Assembly (NCBI RefSeq): GCF_003367245.1
Contig: NZ_QRGR01000029.1
Span: 1 to 64,000, forward strand
DNA length: 64,000 bases
DNA from: Pontibacter diazotrophicus
GTDB lineage: Bacteria > Bacteroidota > Bacteroidia > Cytophagales > Hymenobacteraceae
Direction of reading: 5' to 3'
A program made the position numbers and the translations under genes. Numbering within the stretch: position 1 is the first letter of the stretch; each line of letters begins with the position of its first letter. Of the stretch, positions 8,536 through 19,920 are shown piece after piece. A model generated the notes under the pieces. The model saw only the letters and a list, made by a program, of their open reading frames with translations, was not told the origin of the DNA and ran no database searches.

Positions 8536-10080
8536 TTAGTAATTCGGATTCTGCTCTAAGTTCGGGTTAATGTCAACATCCCGCTGTGGAAGAGGCAACA
8601 AGCGGTGCCTGTTAAGCACAAAGTTTGCAAAACCAGGATCTCGCTGAATGAGTTCATTTAGTTTCTCCTGGCTCTCAAAGTAACCCCATCGGTCCAGGTC
8701 GTTCCAACGGTGACCTTCACCGGCTAATTCTGTTACTCTTTCGTGCTCAATCTGCTCATGGAACTGCTCCTGCGTCATGCCAGGTCTAACCTCTGAGAGA
8801 GGAGCAAGGTTTGCTCTTTCTCTTACCCGGTCTACATACGGATATGCTTCCTGTGTTCTTCCCAGTTGGTTCAGCGTCTCGGCATACATCAGCAGCACAT
8901 CCGCATACCGGAGAAAGCGGTAGTTATTGGCGGAGCGGAATCCTTCTCCTGTACGACCTGGTTCAGCATCGTTGGCAAACTTTCTGAGCCATACCCTTGT
9001 GTCGTCCAGGCCGTACCGTTGCGCAAACGTCTGCCCATATATCATGCTAAACTCAGGCCCCCGCACATCCGTCGAGTCGAAGAAGAAGGAAGCTTCCAGA
9101 CGAGGGTCTCTTTCCCCGTTCACAGTTTCCTCTTCATGAAACTCATTTACCACCCAACGGTGAAATTCAGCATCGGAGAAACCCACGTTGGCCGGTGCGA
9201 TAAACTGGGCAAGGGGCGAACCGTAGTTCTGGTTTGGTGTTTCGGTATCCTCAGGCGTATATTCTGACTCGTTGGTTGCTAACTGCCATTCAAACACCGA
9301 CTCCATATTGTTTTCTGTTGATGCCAGGAAATTATCACGGTAGTTAGGCATCAGATCATAAATGTCACTGCCCTCTCCTTCTACTAACCACTGCAGTGGC
9401 TCTAAGGCGGCCTCATAGTTCCGCGTTTGCATGTATACTTTCGCCAGTAGGGCATTTGCTGCCCCTTTTGTAACACGGCCTACGTCTTCGCCACTGTAGG
9501 TGGTTGGGAGCCCCTCTGCCGCCTCTCTCAGGTCCTGAGCTGCCTGTGCCCAAACTTCCTCTCTTGTAGCATTTGGTGGCAGGTCTGTTGGAGTAGAAGG
9601 CTCCAGTATAAGCGGTACATTGCCGTATAAGCTGGCCAGGTTATAGTAAAAAAAGGCCCTAAGAAATTTTGCTTCCCCAAGCAAGCGTGCCTTCAGAGAC
9701 TCATCCATTTCTATTTCGGGTATATTGGCCAGGGCCTGGTTTGCCCGAAAGATTCCTACATAGTTATCGGAATAAACCAGGTTTGTCCTTCCGAAGTTGT
9801 AGTCTGTAATCAGGAACCTGTCCATGTTGTTCGGAATAGCCGAGTCAGGGCTGCGGCTAAAAGCCTCATCGGAACGCACTGTGTAATAAAACCACTGCCA
9901 CAGCACCATCCGGTCGCGGTGCAGGGTACTGTAAACAGCATTTACCCCCTGTACCGCATCCGTTGAGTTCTGCCAGAAAACTGTTGTGGTAGGCGCATTC
10001 GGATTCACAATATCTAAGTCATTCTCACAACTAGACAGTGTCAAGCCGGCTGCCAACGCAAAATATAGTATCTTTTTCAT
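8536..10080 (-). CDS. SusD/RagB-family glycan-binding lipoprotein
   Basis: The 514-residue protein has a lipobox LTLSSC (lipid Cys18) and the conserved NPN start of mature SusD proteins. TPR-like helices carry the family blocks LLGEAKFLRAFFYYNLASLY, ANALLAKVYMQ and NYRFLRYADVLLMYAETLNQ, and the end RLLPLPQRDVDINPNLEQNP is typical. SusD sits on the cell surface as a lid over the SusC transporter and binds the glycan. It begins 23 bp after the SusC stop in the same operon. Arabino-oligosaccharides are the likely ligand from the surrounding GH43, GH51 and GH93-like genes. Confidence 0.95.
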   Translation of the reverse strand: MKKILYFALAAGLTLSSCENDLDIVNPNAPTTTVFWQNSTDAVQGVNAVYSTLHRDRMVLWQWFYYTVRSDEAFSRSPDSAIPNNMDRFLITDYNFGRTNLVYSDNYVGIFRANQALANIPEIEMDESLKARLLGEAKFLRAFFYYNLASLYGNVPLILEPSTPTDLPPNATREEVWAQAAQDLREAAEGLPTTYSGEDVGRVTKGAANALLAKVYMQTRNYEAALEPLQWLVEGEGSDIYDLMPNYRDNFLASTENNMESVFEWQLATNESEYTPEDTETPNQNYGSPLAQFIAPANVGFSDAEFHRWVVNEFHEEETVNGERDPRLEASFFFDSTDVRGPEFSMIYGQTFAQRYGLDDTRVWLRKFANDAEPGRTGEGFRSANNYRFLRYADVLLMYAETLNQLGRTQEAYPYVDRVRERANLAPLSEVRPGMTQEQFHEQIEHERVTELAGEGHRWNDLDRWGYFESQEKLNELIQRDPGFANFVLNRHRLLPLPQRDVDINPNLEQNPNY

Positions 10081-10103
10081 AAAGAAGTTCTTCTATTTAA
10101 TAC

Positions 10104-13100
10104 CTAAAACTCAAAGTTTAAACCTAGCGAGTACACCCGACTCGCTGGCCAGTTACCGGCATCCAGGCCTCTCTCCAGAATGCCAGCACCGGTTACATCG
10201 GGGTCAAGACCTGAGTAGCCTGTAAAGGTTAGCAGGTTCTGACCACTGATAAACACGCGGGCATTATCGGTGTGAAGGCGGCTCAAGAAAGTTGCCGGCA
10301 GGCTATAACCTATTTCGAGGTTACGGACCCGCACATAGGAGGCATCCTCCAGCCAGCGGTCGCTGGCGTAACGGTTATTCAGCGCTACGCCCTCTTCTGA
10401 AGGTCGGGCTAACCGTGGGTCTGAGGTGTTAGTGTTCGTAGGCGTCCAGGGACTTAAGTCGCTTCGGAAATTGGTGTTCTCGTATGAGTCCAGGACTCTT
10501 CTCACATCGTTGAACACAGTATGGCCGAACACCCCCACCAGTTGCAGGTTGAGTGTAAAGCCACCGTAAGAGGCATTGAACTGAGCTCCCGTTTGCAGGG
10601 TAGGCCATGGTGAGCCGGCAAAAGTGCGGTCCTCGTCATTTATCTGGCCATCGTCGTTCAGGTCCACAAAACGGATATCACCGGGTTGAGAGAAAGGCTG
10701 TATCAACTCTCCAGCTGAATTCGTATGATTCAGCACTTCTTCCTCGCTTTGGAAGATACCGTCAGTTTCCACCACATACCACTCACCGATACCGCGGCCT
10801 ATTTGAGAACGGGTTGCACCAGCTTGCAAGTAATCTATTCCTTCGCCCAGGTTACCAACATCCTCTACCCTGTTCCTGATTGTGGTAAAGTTAGCTGACA
10901 CATCCCACTTGAAGGCATTCTCCATACTGCGGTAAGTGGCAGACACCTCCACTCCACGGTTGCTGATAGAAGCTGCGTTCACAAATGGGTCACCACCCAG
11001 GTTACCGGTGTAGAACGCAATTGGCAGTCGCACTAACACATCCTCAGACAGGGAATGATAATACTCAGCAGTCACAAGTATTTTATTATTCAGGAAGGCT
11101 GCGTCAAAACCAATGTTCTGAGAAGTCCTTATTTCCCAACGCAAATCCGGGTTCACCAGACTTGCCTGGTAGGCACCTACAGCAATGGTCTGATTATCAG
11201 CCCCAAAAACAACACGCGGGTTATTATTAATTACCCCAATATAATCCCATGACCCAACTGTAGCGATGCCCAGCTGCCCGTAAGAAGCCCGAAGCTTCAG
11301 GTCAGATAACCAATCAAGGTTCAGGAACTCTTCATCACTTATTCTCCAGCCCAAAGCCACAGATGGGAAAAACTTGCTTCGATTATCTGCCCCGAAGCGA
11401 GAGTCCTGGTCGTAGCGGCCGGTGAGCGTTAGCAGGTACTTATCATTAAAGGTATAGTTTATTCGTCCCAAGGTACCGTTGAGGCGGTAATCCTCTAATA
11501 TTTCGCCCTCTGATGTCTGATCACCAATACCAGAACTGATTGTAGTGAAATATTGATTACCAAAATTTACCAGTTCATTGCGACGCGCTTCCATTCTGTC
11601 CCTGTTGGTGCGCTGCTGGGTGTATCCGACTACACCATTGATTTCGTGGAGTCCGAATGACTTATTGAAATTAAGTGTATTTTCGAAGAGCAGCGAGTAA
11701 AAGCTCTGCCGATCCTGATAAACGTGGCTTGGCTCGTATGCCTGGGCCAGAACCCAGTTGCCGGGTGTCCGGACATTTTGATGCCAATCAAAGCCTCCAT
11801 CAATACCTGCATTGAAGCGGTAGCTCAACCAGTCGGTGATTTCCACATCGGCATAAGCATTTCCTACCAGCCTGGAGAATCTGTGTGTGGTGTTAAAAAG
11901 CTCTGTCATCGCAATATAGTTCCATGCGTAAATAGGGGCTGCCGATTGGTCTCCTAATCCCCAGCCACCAGGGTTATCCGGAAGACTAACTAAAGCCGGG
12001 TCCCTCACCGGGATAACAGGAAGTAACTGCGGCATGTCATAAAAAGGATTTGCCAGTAAAGGCCGCTCTTCCCAGGAATGTGTCAACACCAGATTCTCAC
12101 CAAAGGTTACTCTGCCTTTTTTACCCTGCGTATTCACGCGCGCACTAACGCGGTCAAATTGATTGCCGACTACAACGCCTTCATTTGTAAAGTATGATCC
12201 GGAAATTAAATAGTTTCCGGATTCTGAACCGCCTGACAACGTAACATTGTAATCAGCCAGTGTACCTAGCTGTGTTATCTCATCCTGCCAGTCTGTGTCT
12301 GTCACGGTCCAGTGCCTTACGCTGTTAGGGCCGGTAGCAGGAGGGGGGTTAAGGGAAACACTGGCGGGTGGTGTAGCACCGGAGTTTTCATACTGCAGCC
12401 TTTGCGTCGCTGCAAACTCCTCTGAGTTCATCACGTCCCATCGCCTTGGCAGCTGCTGTACACCATGTTTTACAGAAACACCGACTCTGGCCGGCCCTTC
12501 TTTTCCTCTTTTAGTTGTAATGATGATAACACCGTTACCGGCCCTTGAACCATAAATAGCTGCCGCAGAGGCATCTTTCAGGATCTGGATCGATTCGATA
12601 TCGTTGGGATTCATTGTAGGAGTCGCTTCTGCAATCATCCCGTCAATCACATACAGGGGATTTGTATTTGTAAAGCTGGCAACTCCGCGGATATCAACGG
12701 CTGCGCCTGCTCCCGGCCGGCCTGAGTTACGCACGGTTACCCCTGGGGCCAAGCCTTGTATTGACTCCGCTACGGTAGCGGCTGTAACACGATTAGCTGC
12801 TTCCGGACTTACAACAGAGGCCGCACCCGTCAGGTCTTTCTTCTGTATGGTCTGGTAACCGATCACCACCACCTCTTCGAGTGCTGTTACATCGGGTGCT
12901 AGCTCCACGTTAATAGTGCTCCTGTTGTTTATCGGCACTTCCTGTGCCGTGTAACCGATGTAGGAGAAAATGAGGGTTCCTTCCTCCTGTCCATCAGGCA
13001 CAGTTAATGTGTAGTTGCCTTCAACATCTGTGATAGCACCTACAGACGTCCCTTCTAAGGCTACACTTACTCCTGGTAAACCGGTACCGTCTTCGTCTGT

Positions 13101-13352
13101 CACTCTACCGGATACAGTGATGGCAACTGCTTTCTCTGACTTAACAGCCGATTTTACAGCCAGCACGATGCTCTCATTCTGGGTAGCAGACGGAAGCAGA
13201 GGTGAATTATTCTTTAGCTTCTCAATAAACAAATTCTTGTCAGGCAACGGCCCTGACATTGCCGTGAGCGCCTGCGCATGGGCGGGAAATTGCAGCCCGG
13301 CACACAGCACTACTGGCATCAGTAGCGGAAATTTGCGGAAAGGTTTCATCAT
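10104..13352 (-). CDS. SusC/RagA-family TonB-linked outer-membrane transporter
   Basis: The 1082-residue protein has a signal peptide of about 27 residues. A linker leads to a CarboxypepD_reg-like domain of about 78-165 (VSGRVTDEDGTGLPGVSVAL). The TonB box region LEEVVVIGYQTIQKKDLTGA leads into the plug domain, followed by a long beta-barrel ending in Phe (YSLGLNFEF). SusC proteins import oligosaccharides with energy from TonB/ExbBD. Two ATG codons stand in tandem at 13352 and 13349; either could start. It is the first gene of the susCD unit, which ends at the hairpin at 8476-8523. The substrate is inferred to be arabinan fragments. Confidence 0.95.
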   Translation of the reverse strand: MMKPFRKFPLLMPVVLCAGLQFPAHAQALTAMSGPLPDKNLFIEKLKNNSPLLPSATQNESIVLAVKSAVKSEKAVAITVSGRVTDEDGTGLPGVSVALEGTSVGAITDVEGNYTLTVPDGQEEGTLIFSYIGYTAQEVPINNRSTINVELAPDVTALEEVVVIGYQTIQKKDLTGAASVVSPEAANRVTAATVAESIQGLAPGVTVRNSGRPGAGAAVDIRGVASFTNTNPLYVIDGMIAEATPTMNPNDIESIQILKDASAAAIYGSRAGNGVIIITTKRGKEGPARVGVSVKHGVQQLPRRWDVMNSEEFAATQRLQYENSGATPPASVSLNPPPATGPNSVRHWTVTDTDWQDEITQLGTLADYNVTLSGGSESGNYLISGSYFTNEGVVVGNQFDRVSARVNTQGKKGRVTFGENLVLTHSWEERPLLANPFYDMPQLLPVIPVRDPALVSLPDNPGGWGLGDQSAAPIYAWNYIAMTELFNTTHRFSRLVGNAYADVEITDWLSYRFNAGIDGGFDWHQNVRTPGNWVLAQAYEPSHVYQDRQSFYSLLFENTLNFNKSFGLHEINGVVGYTQQRTNRDRMEARRNELVNFGNQYFTTISSGIGDQTSEGEILEDYRLNGTLGRINYTFNDKYLLTLTGRYDQDSRFGADNRSKFFPSVALGWRISDEEFLNLDWLSDLKLRASYGQLGIATVGSWDYIGVINNNPRVVFGADNQTIAVGAYQASLVNPDLRWEIRTSQNIGFDAAFLNNKILVTAEYYHSLSEDVLVRLPIAFYTGNLGGDPFVNAASISNRGVEVSATYRSMENAFKWDVSANFTTIRNRVEDVGNLGEGIDYLQAGATRSQIGRGIGEWYVVETDGIFQSEEEVLNHTNSAGELIQPFSQPGDIRFVDLNDDGQINDEDRTFAGSPWPTLQTGAQFNASYGGFTLNLQLVGVFGHTVFNDVRRVLDSYENTNFRSDLSPWTPTNTNTSDPRLARPSEEGVALNNRYASDRWLEDASYVRVRNLEIGYSLPATFLSRLHTDNARVFISGQNLLTFTGYSGLDPDVTGAGILERGLDAGNWPASRVYSLGLNFEF

Positions 13353-13872
13353 GTAGTTTTAAATTTGTGTGTGTGTGTAGTGTATTATCTGGAATTACTT
13401 CTATCCTATTTAACCTGGTGGCGGGTTCACACTGGCTTTTTATAATTTTGACCATTCCTCTTTTTTGGTTTTTAAGACGAAATAACACCTTCAACGCAGT
13501 GCAGATTTTTATCCGTTTAACCGGAATACACTGCTGACCTTATTCTGACCATACCAGCCCTTGATAAGGTGACCTTCTATGCTGATTATCTTGCTGTACC
13601 TGGGCTACCGAGGTAAGTGGGGCGTCTGAGCTAATTATCTTATTACAAATCATACAGATTTCATTAGTGAGCAATCAACTTCTTGCTCGGTTCAGTAAAA
13701 GGCATGAGTAAAAGAAACTGTCGCCGAGCATTTGTATTCGATGTTATCTTTCACGCTTTCTTCTTTCTCCCGCCCTTTTTTGCTTCATTCACCTGCTAAG
13801 CTGCCAGCGCATCCGCTTTGTTAAAAGAAGGTGCGCCACCTATTTCTTTATGACATTTTAACCCTGACAACA
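13353..13872. other. Intergenic region upstream of susC
   Basis: About 520 bp without a supportable gene. A short GT repeat stands at 13366-13378 just upstream of the susC start. The promoter and 5' leader of susC must lie here, but I see no clear TAnnTTTG element. The left part borders the GH51 relic. Confidence 0.5.
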
Positions 13873-14175
13873 TCAACAAAGCAAAGCTGCTTCTGCTGAG
13901 GGCTCAGTGTCAGGCTTTTCGAAAGAGTACTCCTGATTCAGGTTGTTGCTCTGTAAAACAGTGATAGCACCTCTTTGTTAGAGCCTTTTCACACCGTACA
14001 CCACAAACTCACTCTGCAGCTGCTTATCTGAGGTGTTCACCACTTTCAGAATCAGCTCATTTGTGTTTCTATCAATTGTGGCAGAAGCATAAGTTCCGCC
14101 CTGGCCTGCTACCGGCTTATTATTCAGCAGCACCGTCACTATATCGATGAGCTTTAGCCTGCCAGACAAAGCCTG
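13873..14175 (-). pseudogene. Relic of a GH51 arabinofuranosidase C-terminal domain
   Basis: Reading 14175 to 13981 gives DIVTVLLNNKPVAGQ, TYASATIDRNTNELILKVVN and SEFVVYGVKRL. These look like the C-terminal beta domain of the long (about 800-residue) GH51 alpha-L-arabinofuranosidases. A TAA at 13978-13980 interrupts it. The same frame continues with ITVLQSNNLNQEYSFEKPD, the expected next piece of that domain, and stops at 13873. No catalytic domain is present upstream, because only 170 bp separate it from the GH43 gene. So this is a 5'-truncated copy that also carries a nonsense codon. It is a different subtype from the intact GH51 enzyme at 18313. Assignment rests on remembered family sequence. 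Confidence 0.65.
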
Positions 14176-14345
14176 TGAGTAACTACTCAAATATAAGCGT
14201 CTTTTTGACGATTAAAAAATATTTAACAGAAAACAGGCCTGAGCCCCTGGAGGAACCGGTTGTTTTTCAGCACAAAACACAGTATCTACACCCACTTGTA
14301 GGTTATACGATACTTTTATTTTATTGTACTCCAGAAAACTGGAGG

Positions 14346-15392
14346 TCACTTTTCATTTCTTGCTTCAGTCGCCCCTCCGGTTACCTTAGGCCAACCGTTC
14401 TTGTCCCAGCTTAGCTTTTCTATTCTAAGCTTTGGCTTGCCCTTGTCTGCTGCGTCATATGCATGGAAAACCAGGTAGTCCTGCCCGTCAAAATCATATA
14501 CGGAGTTATGCCCGACGCCATGCCAGTTACTATCGCCTTCCAGGAGCAGACTACCGCCCCCTTGCGTCATCTTCTTCCTTTCTCTGTCAATATAAGGCCC
14601 GGTCACCTTCTCAGAGCGGCCAACAACCATTTTATAGGTGCTTTCAGGGCCGCGGCAGCAATAGTCAAAGGAGGCAAAGAGATAGTAGTAGTTACCCTTT
14701 TTATAAATAAAGGGCGCCTCGACAGCACCATTGCCTGCGTATCTTTCATCTAATGTATCGATGCGCTCCCGCTGCACAACCGTATGCCACTCCTGCGGAT
14801 TTTCCGCTACAGAAAGCAGGTCTTTCTTTAGCTTCACGATTTTCAGCCCGTTCCAGAAAGAGCCAAAAGACAGCCACGGCTGGCCCTGTTCATCAAGAAT
14901 CAGGTTAGGATCAATGGCATTCCACATATCCCGCCCCGGCACCGACTGCACCACAATACCATGATCCAGCCATTTATAGTTCGGGTCATTGGAGTCCAGC
15001 GTCGTATTTGTCGCCACTCCGATAGCAGAAGTATTTTTACCGAATGCAGATACAGAGTAGTAGAGATAATACTGACCGTTGTGGTTAGCAATATCCGGAG
15101 CCCATATATGATTCCTGAAACCCGGCACCACGTTGCTAACCCATCCCGGAGCCTCTTCAAAAACAGACTTCTCTCTTTCCCAGTTTACCATGTCTTTCGA
15201 CGACCACACCGCTATACCTCTCCCTGTGGCGAAAAGATAGTAGGTATTGCCCTGTTTAGTCATCACCGGATCATGCACAGAAATCTGCTTGCTCTGTTGT
15301 ATCTGAGCAAACGCAGAAGGCACTGCCGCCAGCAGGAAAGCAAGTAGTACCACTAACCTTAGCACGCCTGCTTTTTTCAGGTTATACAACAT
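14346..15392 (-). CDS. GH43 endo-1,5-alpha-L-arabinanase-like, secreted (copy 2)
   Basis: The 348-residue protein has a signal peptide ending AFA-Q at about residue 29. It is a five-bladed GH43 propeller with catalytic Asp41 (SVHDPVM), Asp161 (AIDPNL) and Glu225 (VEAPF), and a GVGHNSVYDFDG metal-site motif. It is a close paralogue of the gene at 5022, differing mainly in the segment before the catalytic Glu (about residues 195-222) and in the C-terminus. It starts 109 bp downstream of the longer GH43 gene ending at 15502. Together the two copies suggest duplicated endo-acting arabinanases in one locus, perhaps for linear versus branched or long versus short substrates; that split is speculative. 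Confidence 0.88.
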   Translation of the reverse strand: MLYNLKKAGVLRLVVLLAFLLAAVPSAFAQIQQSKQISVHDPVMTKQGNTYYLFATGRGIAVWSSKDMVNWEREKSVFEEAPGWVSNVVPGFRNHIWAPDIANHNGQYYLYYSVSAFGKNTSAIGVATNTTLDSNDPNYKWLDHGIVVQSVPGRDMWNAIDPNLILDEQGQPWLSFGSFWNGLKIVKLKKDLLSVAENPQEWHTVVQRERIDTLDERYAGNGAVEAPFIYKKGNYYYLFASFDYCCRGPESTYKMVVGRSEKVTGPYIDRERKKMTQGGGSLLLEGDSNWHGVGHNSVYDFDGQDYLVFHAYDAADKGKPKLRIEKLSWDKNGWPKVTGGATEARNEK

Positions 15393-15501
15393 AGACTTGG
15401 TTTTTATTTATAAAACATCCTTATGAGTGCAAGAAACAACGGCGAGAGAAAAGCACTGTACCTGCTCTTTACCGTAACAATCAAAATACCCCTTGCTACT
15501 A

Positions 15502-17010
15502 CTAACGCTTCTTTCCCCATATAGCAGTGCCCTGCTCATCCAATCCTGTAAAAAGCAGTGTGCTGGCCTCTTTATTTTCCCAGTCTCTTCCTCGTTCCAC
15601 ATACACCTTTTCGGTGCTGCCACTGCTCCATTTCAGTTCCAGCCAGGGAGACTGATATGCCCAGGTACTGGCGGGGTCGGTGTTAAGTGTGCCATCTGCA
15701 TTCAACTTTAAGCTGGTAGCTACCTGAAAGTCGGGAGAAGTCTGCTCGTTGGCATAGCCGGGCACAATATTATACTCCAGCACTATCCGCTCCCAGTCTC
15801 CAGCCAGTTCATCGGCAGCAACTGCCGTTTGTTCTACATCCGCGTAGCGCTCCGGAGATACCACAGGCCAGCCACCTTCCGTCCAGTGTATTTTGCGCAC
15901 GTGCAGCACCATAAAGAATTTGTTCTCACCCGGCCTTCCCTGGTGCGCCATGTAATACTGCCCGTCATCTGCTCTGAACACAGCAGGATGCGAGGTGCCC
16001 TGCCAGCCACTGTGGCCCATAAACTGGTAAGGCGCCAGAATCATCGGCAGGTTATCCTCTGCCTCGTTTAGATCGTTTCCATTGAAATCATAAAAAGGGC
16101 CTTCCGGGGAATCACTGCGGCCAACGCGCACGTTGTATTTTGTCTCCAGCCAGTCGTAGGAGATAAAGAGAAAGTACTTGTCCTGTTCCGGGTTGTAGAT
16201 AACCTCCGGCCCCTCTATATTGCCGTTAATGCTGTTTCCGGTGAAGCCTCTTTGGGCTATTCTCCGGCCTTTGTCACCTGCCGTTGCAGCTAAGCCTGTG
16301 GCAGCGTCCAGTTTCAGCACGTAGATGCCATCCCAGGCGGAACCATAGTAAAACCAATGGTCACCAGCTTTGTCTACCACTACTGCAGGGTCGATAGCGT
16401 TGGTTTGTATGCTGTTATCGTTAAGGGATGTCACCACCAGGTCCTTCTCTACCCAAGGCCCTTCCGGACTGGAGGATGTAGCCAGGCCAATGACACTTAA
16501 GCGCGGAGTGGGCTCAGGCGAGGACAAAGAGTAATAAAGCCGGTACTCGTTCCCAACTTTCATGATATAAGGTGCCCACAAAGAGTTGAATGGAGTACCT
16601 CCGCGCTGCGTAATGAATTCGCGCCCTTTTTGAGGCAAGCCGTCAAAGGCCAGCCCTACATACTGCCAGTCTATCAGGTCTTTTGACCTTCGGACCTGTA
16701 TGCCTGCCGGCACTCCACCTCCAAACGCGACATCTGTACTGTAACTGTAGTAGTATTCCCCCGCCTTGATAATGGACGGGTCATGCGTGTTGTAGGGCCC
16801 CCACCTGTGGCGGAACTCATAAGGCGCAATGTTAGCGTAGGTGTCGTTAAGCTGGTCTATATCAAAGTCCGGGACATTTACTACAGGAGGAGTTGTGCCC
16901 GGCCCGGTTGGCACCGGCTCGTCCTTCTCCTTTGAGCAGGAAAACATGCCCATACTTAGTAAGCAGGCAGCAGCTACTGCGAATAACCTCCCCCGTTTCT
17001 TCTCCATCAT
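15502..17010 (-). CDS. GH43 arabinanase lipoprotein with C-terminal beta domain
   Basis: The 502-residue protein has a lipoprotein signal with lipid Cys25 (MFSC-SKEKD) and a short Pro/Thr linker. The GH43 propeller spans about residues 60-395, with catalytic Asp77 (NTHDPSI), Asp207 (NAIDPAV) and Glu266 (IEGPEVI). A C-terminal domain of about 405-500 (LAGDWERIVLEYNIVPG onward) resembles the extra beta-barrel of extracellular AbnB-type arabinanases. It is probably displayed on the cell surface and makes the first cuts in the polymer before import through SusC. It has its own upstream motif near 17080-17099 and a terminator from the previous unit just before that. Start is MMEKK (17010) or the next Met. 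Confidence 0.87.
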   Translation of the reverse strand: MMEKKRGRLFAVAAACLLSMGMFSCSKEKDEPVPTGPGTTPPVVNVPDFDIDQLNDTYANIAPYEFRHRWGPYNTHDPSIIKAGEYYYSYSTDVAFGGGVPAGIQVRRSKDLIDWQYVGLAFDGLPQKGREFITQRGGTPFNSLWAPYIMKVGNEYRLYYSLSSPEPTPRLSVIGLATSSSPEGPWVEKDLVVTSLNDNSIQTNAIDPAVVVDKAGDHWFYYGSAWDGIYVLKLDAATGLAATAGDKGRRIAQRGFTGNSINGNIEGPEVIYNPEQDKYFLFISYDWLETKYNVRVGRSDSPEGPFYDFNGNDLNEAEDNLPMILAPYQFMGHSGWQGTSHPAVFRADDGQYYMAHQGRPGENKFFMVLHVRKIHWTEGGWPVVSPERYADVEQTAVAADELAGDWERIVLEYNIVPGYANEQTSPDFQVATSLKLNADGTLNTDPASTWAYQSPWLELKWSSGSTEKVYVERGRDWENKEASTLLFTGLDEQGTAIWGKKR

Positions 17011-17078
17011 ATTGTTTTACTCTGAAAGTACTCTTCCCGTTGCTGTATTAGCTTAGCAATTCGCTTTTATTAATGTAT

Positions 17079-17099
17079 TTTTTACATTTATAAAATGTA
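17079..17099 (-). promoter_or_regulatory. Palindromic AT-rich motif upstream of GH43 gene
   Basis: TACATTT-ATA-AAATGTA at 17083-17099 is a perfect 7-3-7 inverted repeat about 70 bp upstream of the start at 17010. On the minus strand TTTATAAATGTAAAAA is shared with the region upstream of the GH51 gene (19926-19941), and TACATTTT resembles the Bacteroidota -7 element. It may be a promoter or a shared operator. Confidence 0.4.
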
Positions 17100-17106
17100 G
17101 TAAAAA

Positions 17107-17139
17107 AAACAGGCAAACTTCTATATTGTTTACCTGTTT
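17107..17139 (-). terminator. Hairpin terminator after GH51-GH43 unit
   Basis: Arms 17107-17118 and 17128-17139 pair at 11 of 12 positions with a 9-nt loop. A run of T follows on the minus strand (17102-17109 on plus are A). It lies 65 bp past the stop of the GH43 gene at 17204, directly against the promoter-like motif of the next gene. Confidence 0.8.
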
Positions 17140-17203
17140 TTTAGAAGCTATATATACTGTAAATGGCTGCTTTGGTTTTAAAAAAGAACTGCTGTTCAAA
17201 CAC

Positions 17204-18256
17204 TTACTTCCTTCTGTTCTTTTTTGCCGCGGACTTTGTGCCCTCTTTTGCTGGCGCCACACCTTCCGTTGTCATCACAACGCGCTTCATCGTTTCATCA
17301 GGGTTATAAAAGATTTCATCTATGGCCACTGAGCGGCGGAAACTACCCCCGTTCGGCTGGATGCCACCGGTATGGTATATGAAGTACGTTTTCCCTTTGA
17401 AGTCAATAATGGCCTGGTGATTTGTGTTTGAGTTACCTGCCAATTCATTTAAAATGCCTTTATACTCCCACGGTCCCTCAATGCTCTTGCTCATGGCATA
17501 AGCGGTCTTTTCAGGGAACTGGTAGGCATAGGAAAGGTAGTAGTTGCCCTTGTGCTTGTGCACAAAAGGAGCTTCGGTAAAATGAGGGAGGTTGTCAATC
17601 GTTTTGATCGGGCCATCCAGCTCTACCATATTATCCTTCAGTTTAGCGTAATAGGCTTTGGTATTGCCCCAGAACAAATATGCCTGGCCGTCATCGTCTA
17701 TAAAAACAGTAGGGTCAATATCATCCCAGTCGATGGAGGTTCCGGTGGTCATATCATTTGTGATAAGCGCTGAACCTCGGGCATCTTTAAAGGGACCTAT
17801 AGGGCTTTCGGCAACGGCAACACCTATGGCCTTTCCTGGCTTGGTATCGTCGTGGGTAACGGTTACATACCAGTAGAACTTGCCATCTTTCTCGGTAACC
17901 TCTGCTGCCCAGGCGTCGCCCTTAGCCCATTTAAAATCAGATGGTTTTAAAGGCACCGGGTGCTCTGTCCAGTTTTCCATGTCCGGTGACGAAAATACCA
18001 GCCATTCGTTCATCCTGTAAAAATGAAAGTCGAGCGGTGCTTCGTCGTGACCGGCATATAAATACACCTTTCCGTCGTGCACAAGGGCTGCCGGATCAGC
18101 AGTATACTTGTGTGTGATAATTGGATTGCCGTTCGCTTTGAACACCGTATCCGCAGGAGCGGAAACGGTGCCCGCCGATGCGGGGGCGGCAGCAAGTAAT
18201 GCTACCGCCACAGCCAACGAGCTGGTTATACTGCTTATTTTCTGGGAAAACCTCAT
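17204..18256 (-). CDS. GH43 family glycosidase, secreted
   Basis: The 350-residue protein has a signal peptide ending ASA-G (about 29). It is a GH43 propeller with catalytic Asp54 (YTADPAAL), Asp181 (WDDIDPTVFIDDDG) and Glu228 (FTEAPF). It resembles the exo-acting arabinofuranosidase/xylosidase-like GH43 subfamilies more than the endo-arabinanases here: the blocks WAAEVTEKDGKFYWYV and AYLFWG are typical of that side. The basic tail SAAKKNRRK is unusual. It follows the GH51 gene by 56 bp and is likely co-transcribed. A role in removing side-chain or terminal arabinose in the periplasm is inferred. Confidence 0.85.
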   Translation of the reverse strand: MRFSQKISSITSSLAVAVALLAAAPASAGTVSAPADTVFKANGNPIITHKYTADPAALVHDGKVYLYAGHDEAPLDFHFYRMNEWLVFSSPDMENWTEHPVPLKPSDFKWAKGDAWAAEVTEKDGKFYWYVTVTHDDTKPGKAIGVAVAESPIGPFKDARGSALITNDMTTGTSIDWDDIDPTVFIDDDGQAYLFWGNTKAYYAKLKDNMVELDGPIKTIDNLPHFTEAPFVHKHKGNYYLSYAYQFPEKTAYAMSKSIEGPWEYKGILNELAGNSNTNHQAIIDFKGKTYFIYHTGGIQPNGGSFRRSVAIDEIFYNPDETMKRVVMTTEGVAPAKEGTKSAAKKNRRK

Positions 18257-18312
18257 CTACTTTATTCTGATTGTTTGCCTTGTACTCTTCCTATTCTATC
18301 CTTCGGCTCTAT

Positions 18313-19854
<1,542 letters not shown>

Positions 19855-19920
19855 GTTAAAGCTTGAGTTGGTGTAAATCATAAAAGAAAGGGTATTATAC
19901 TTCAATACTTTTTAAATGTT

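Noticed and set aside
13240..13494. Minus-strand open frame across the susC start
   Set aside because: It overlaps the SusC signal-peptide region in another frame and has no coding features.
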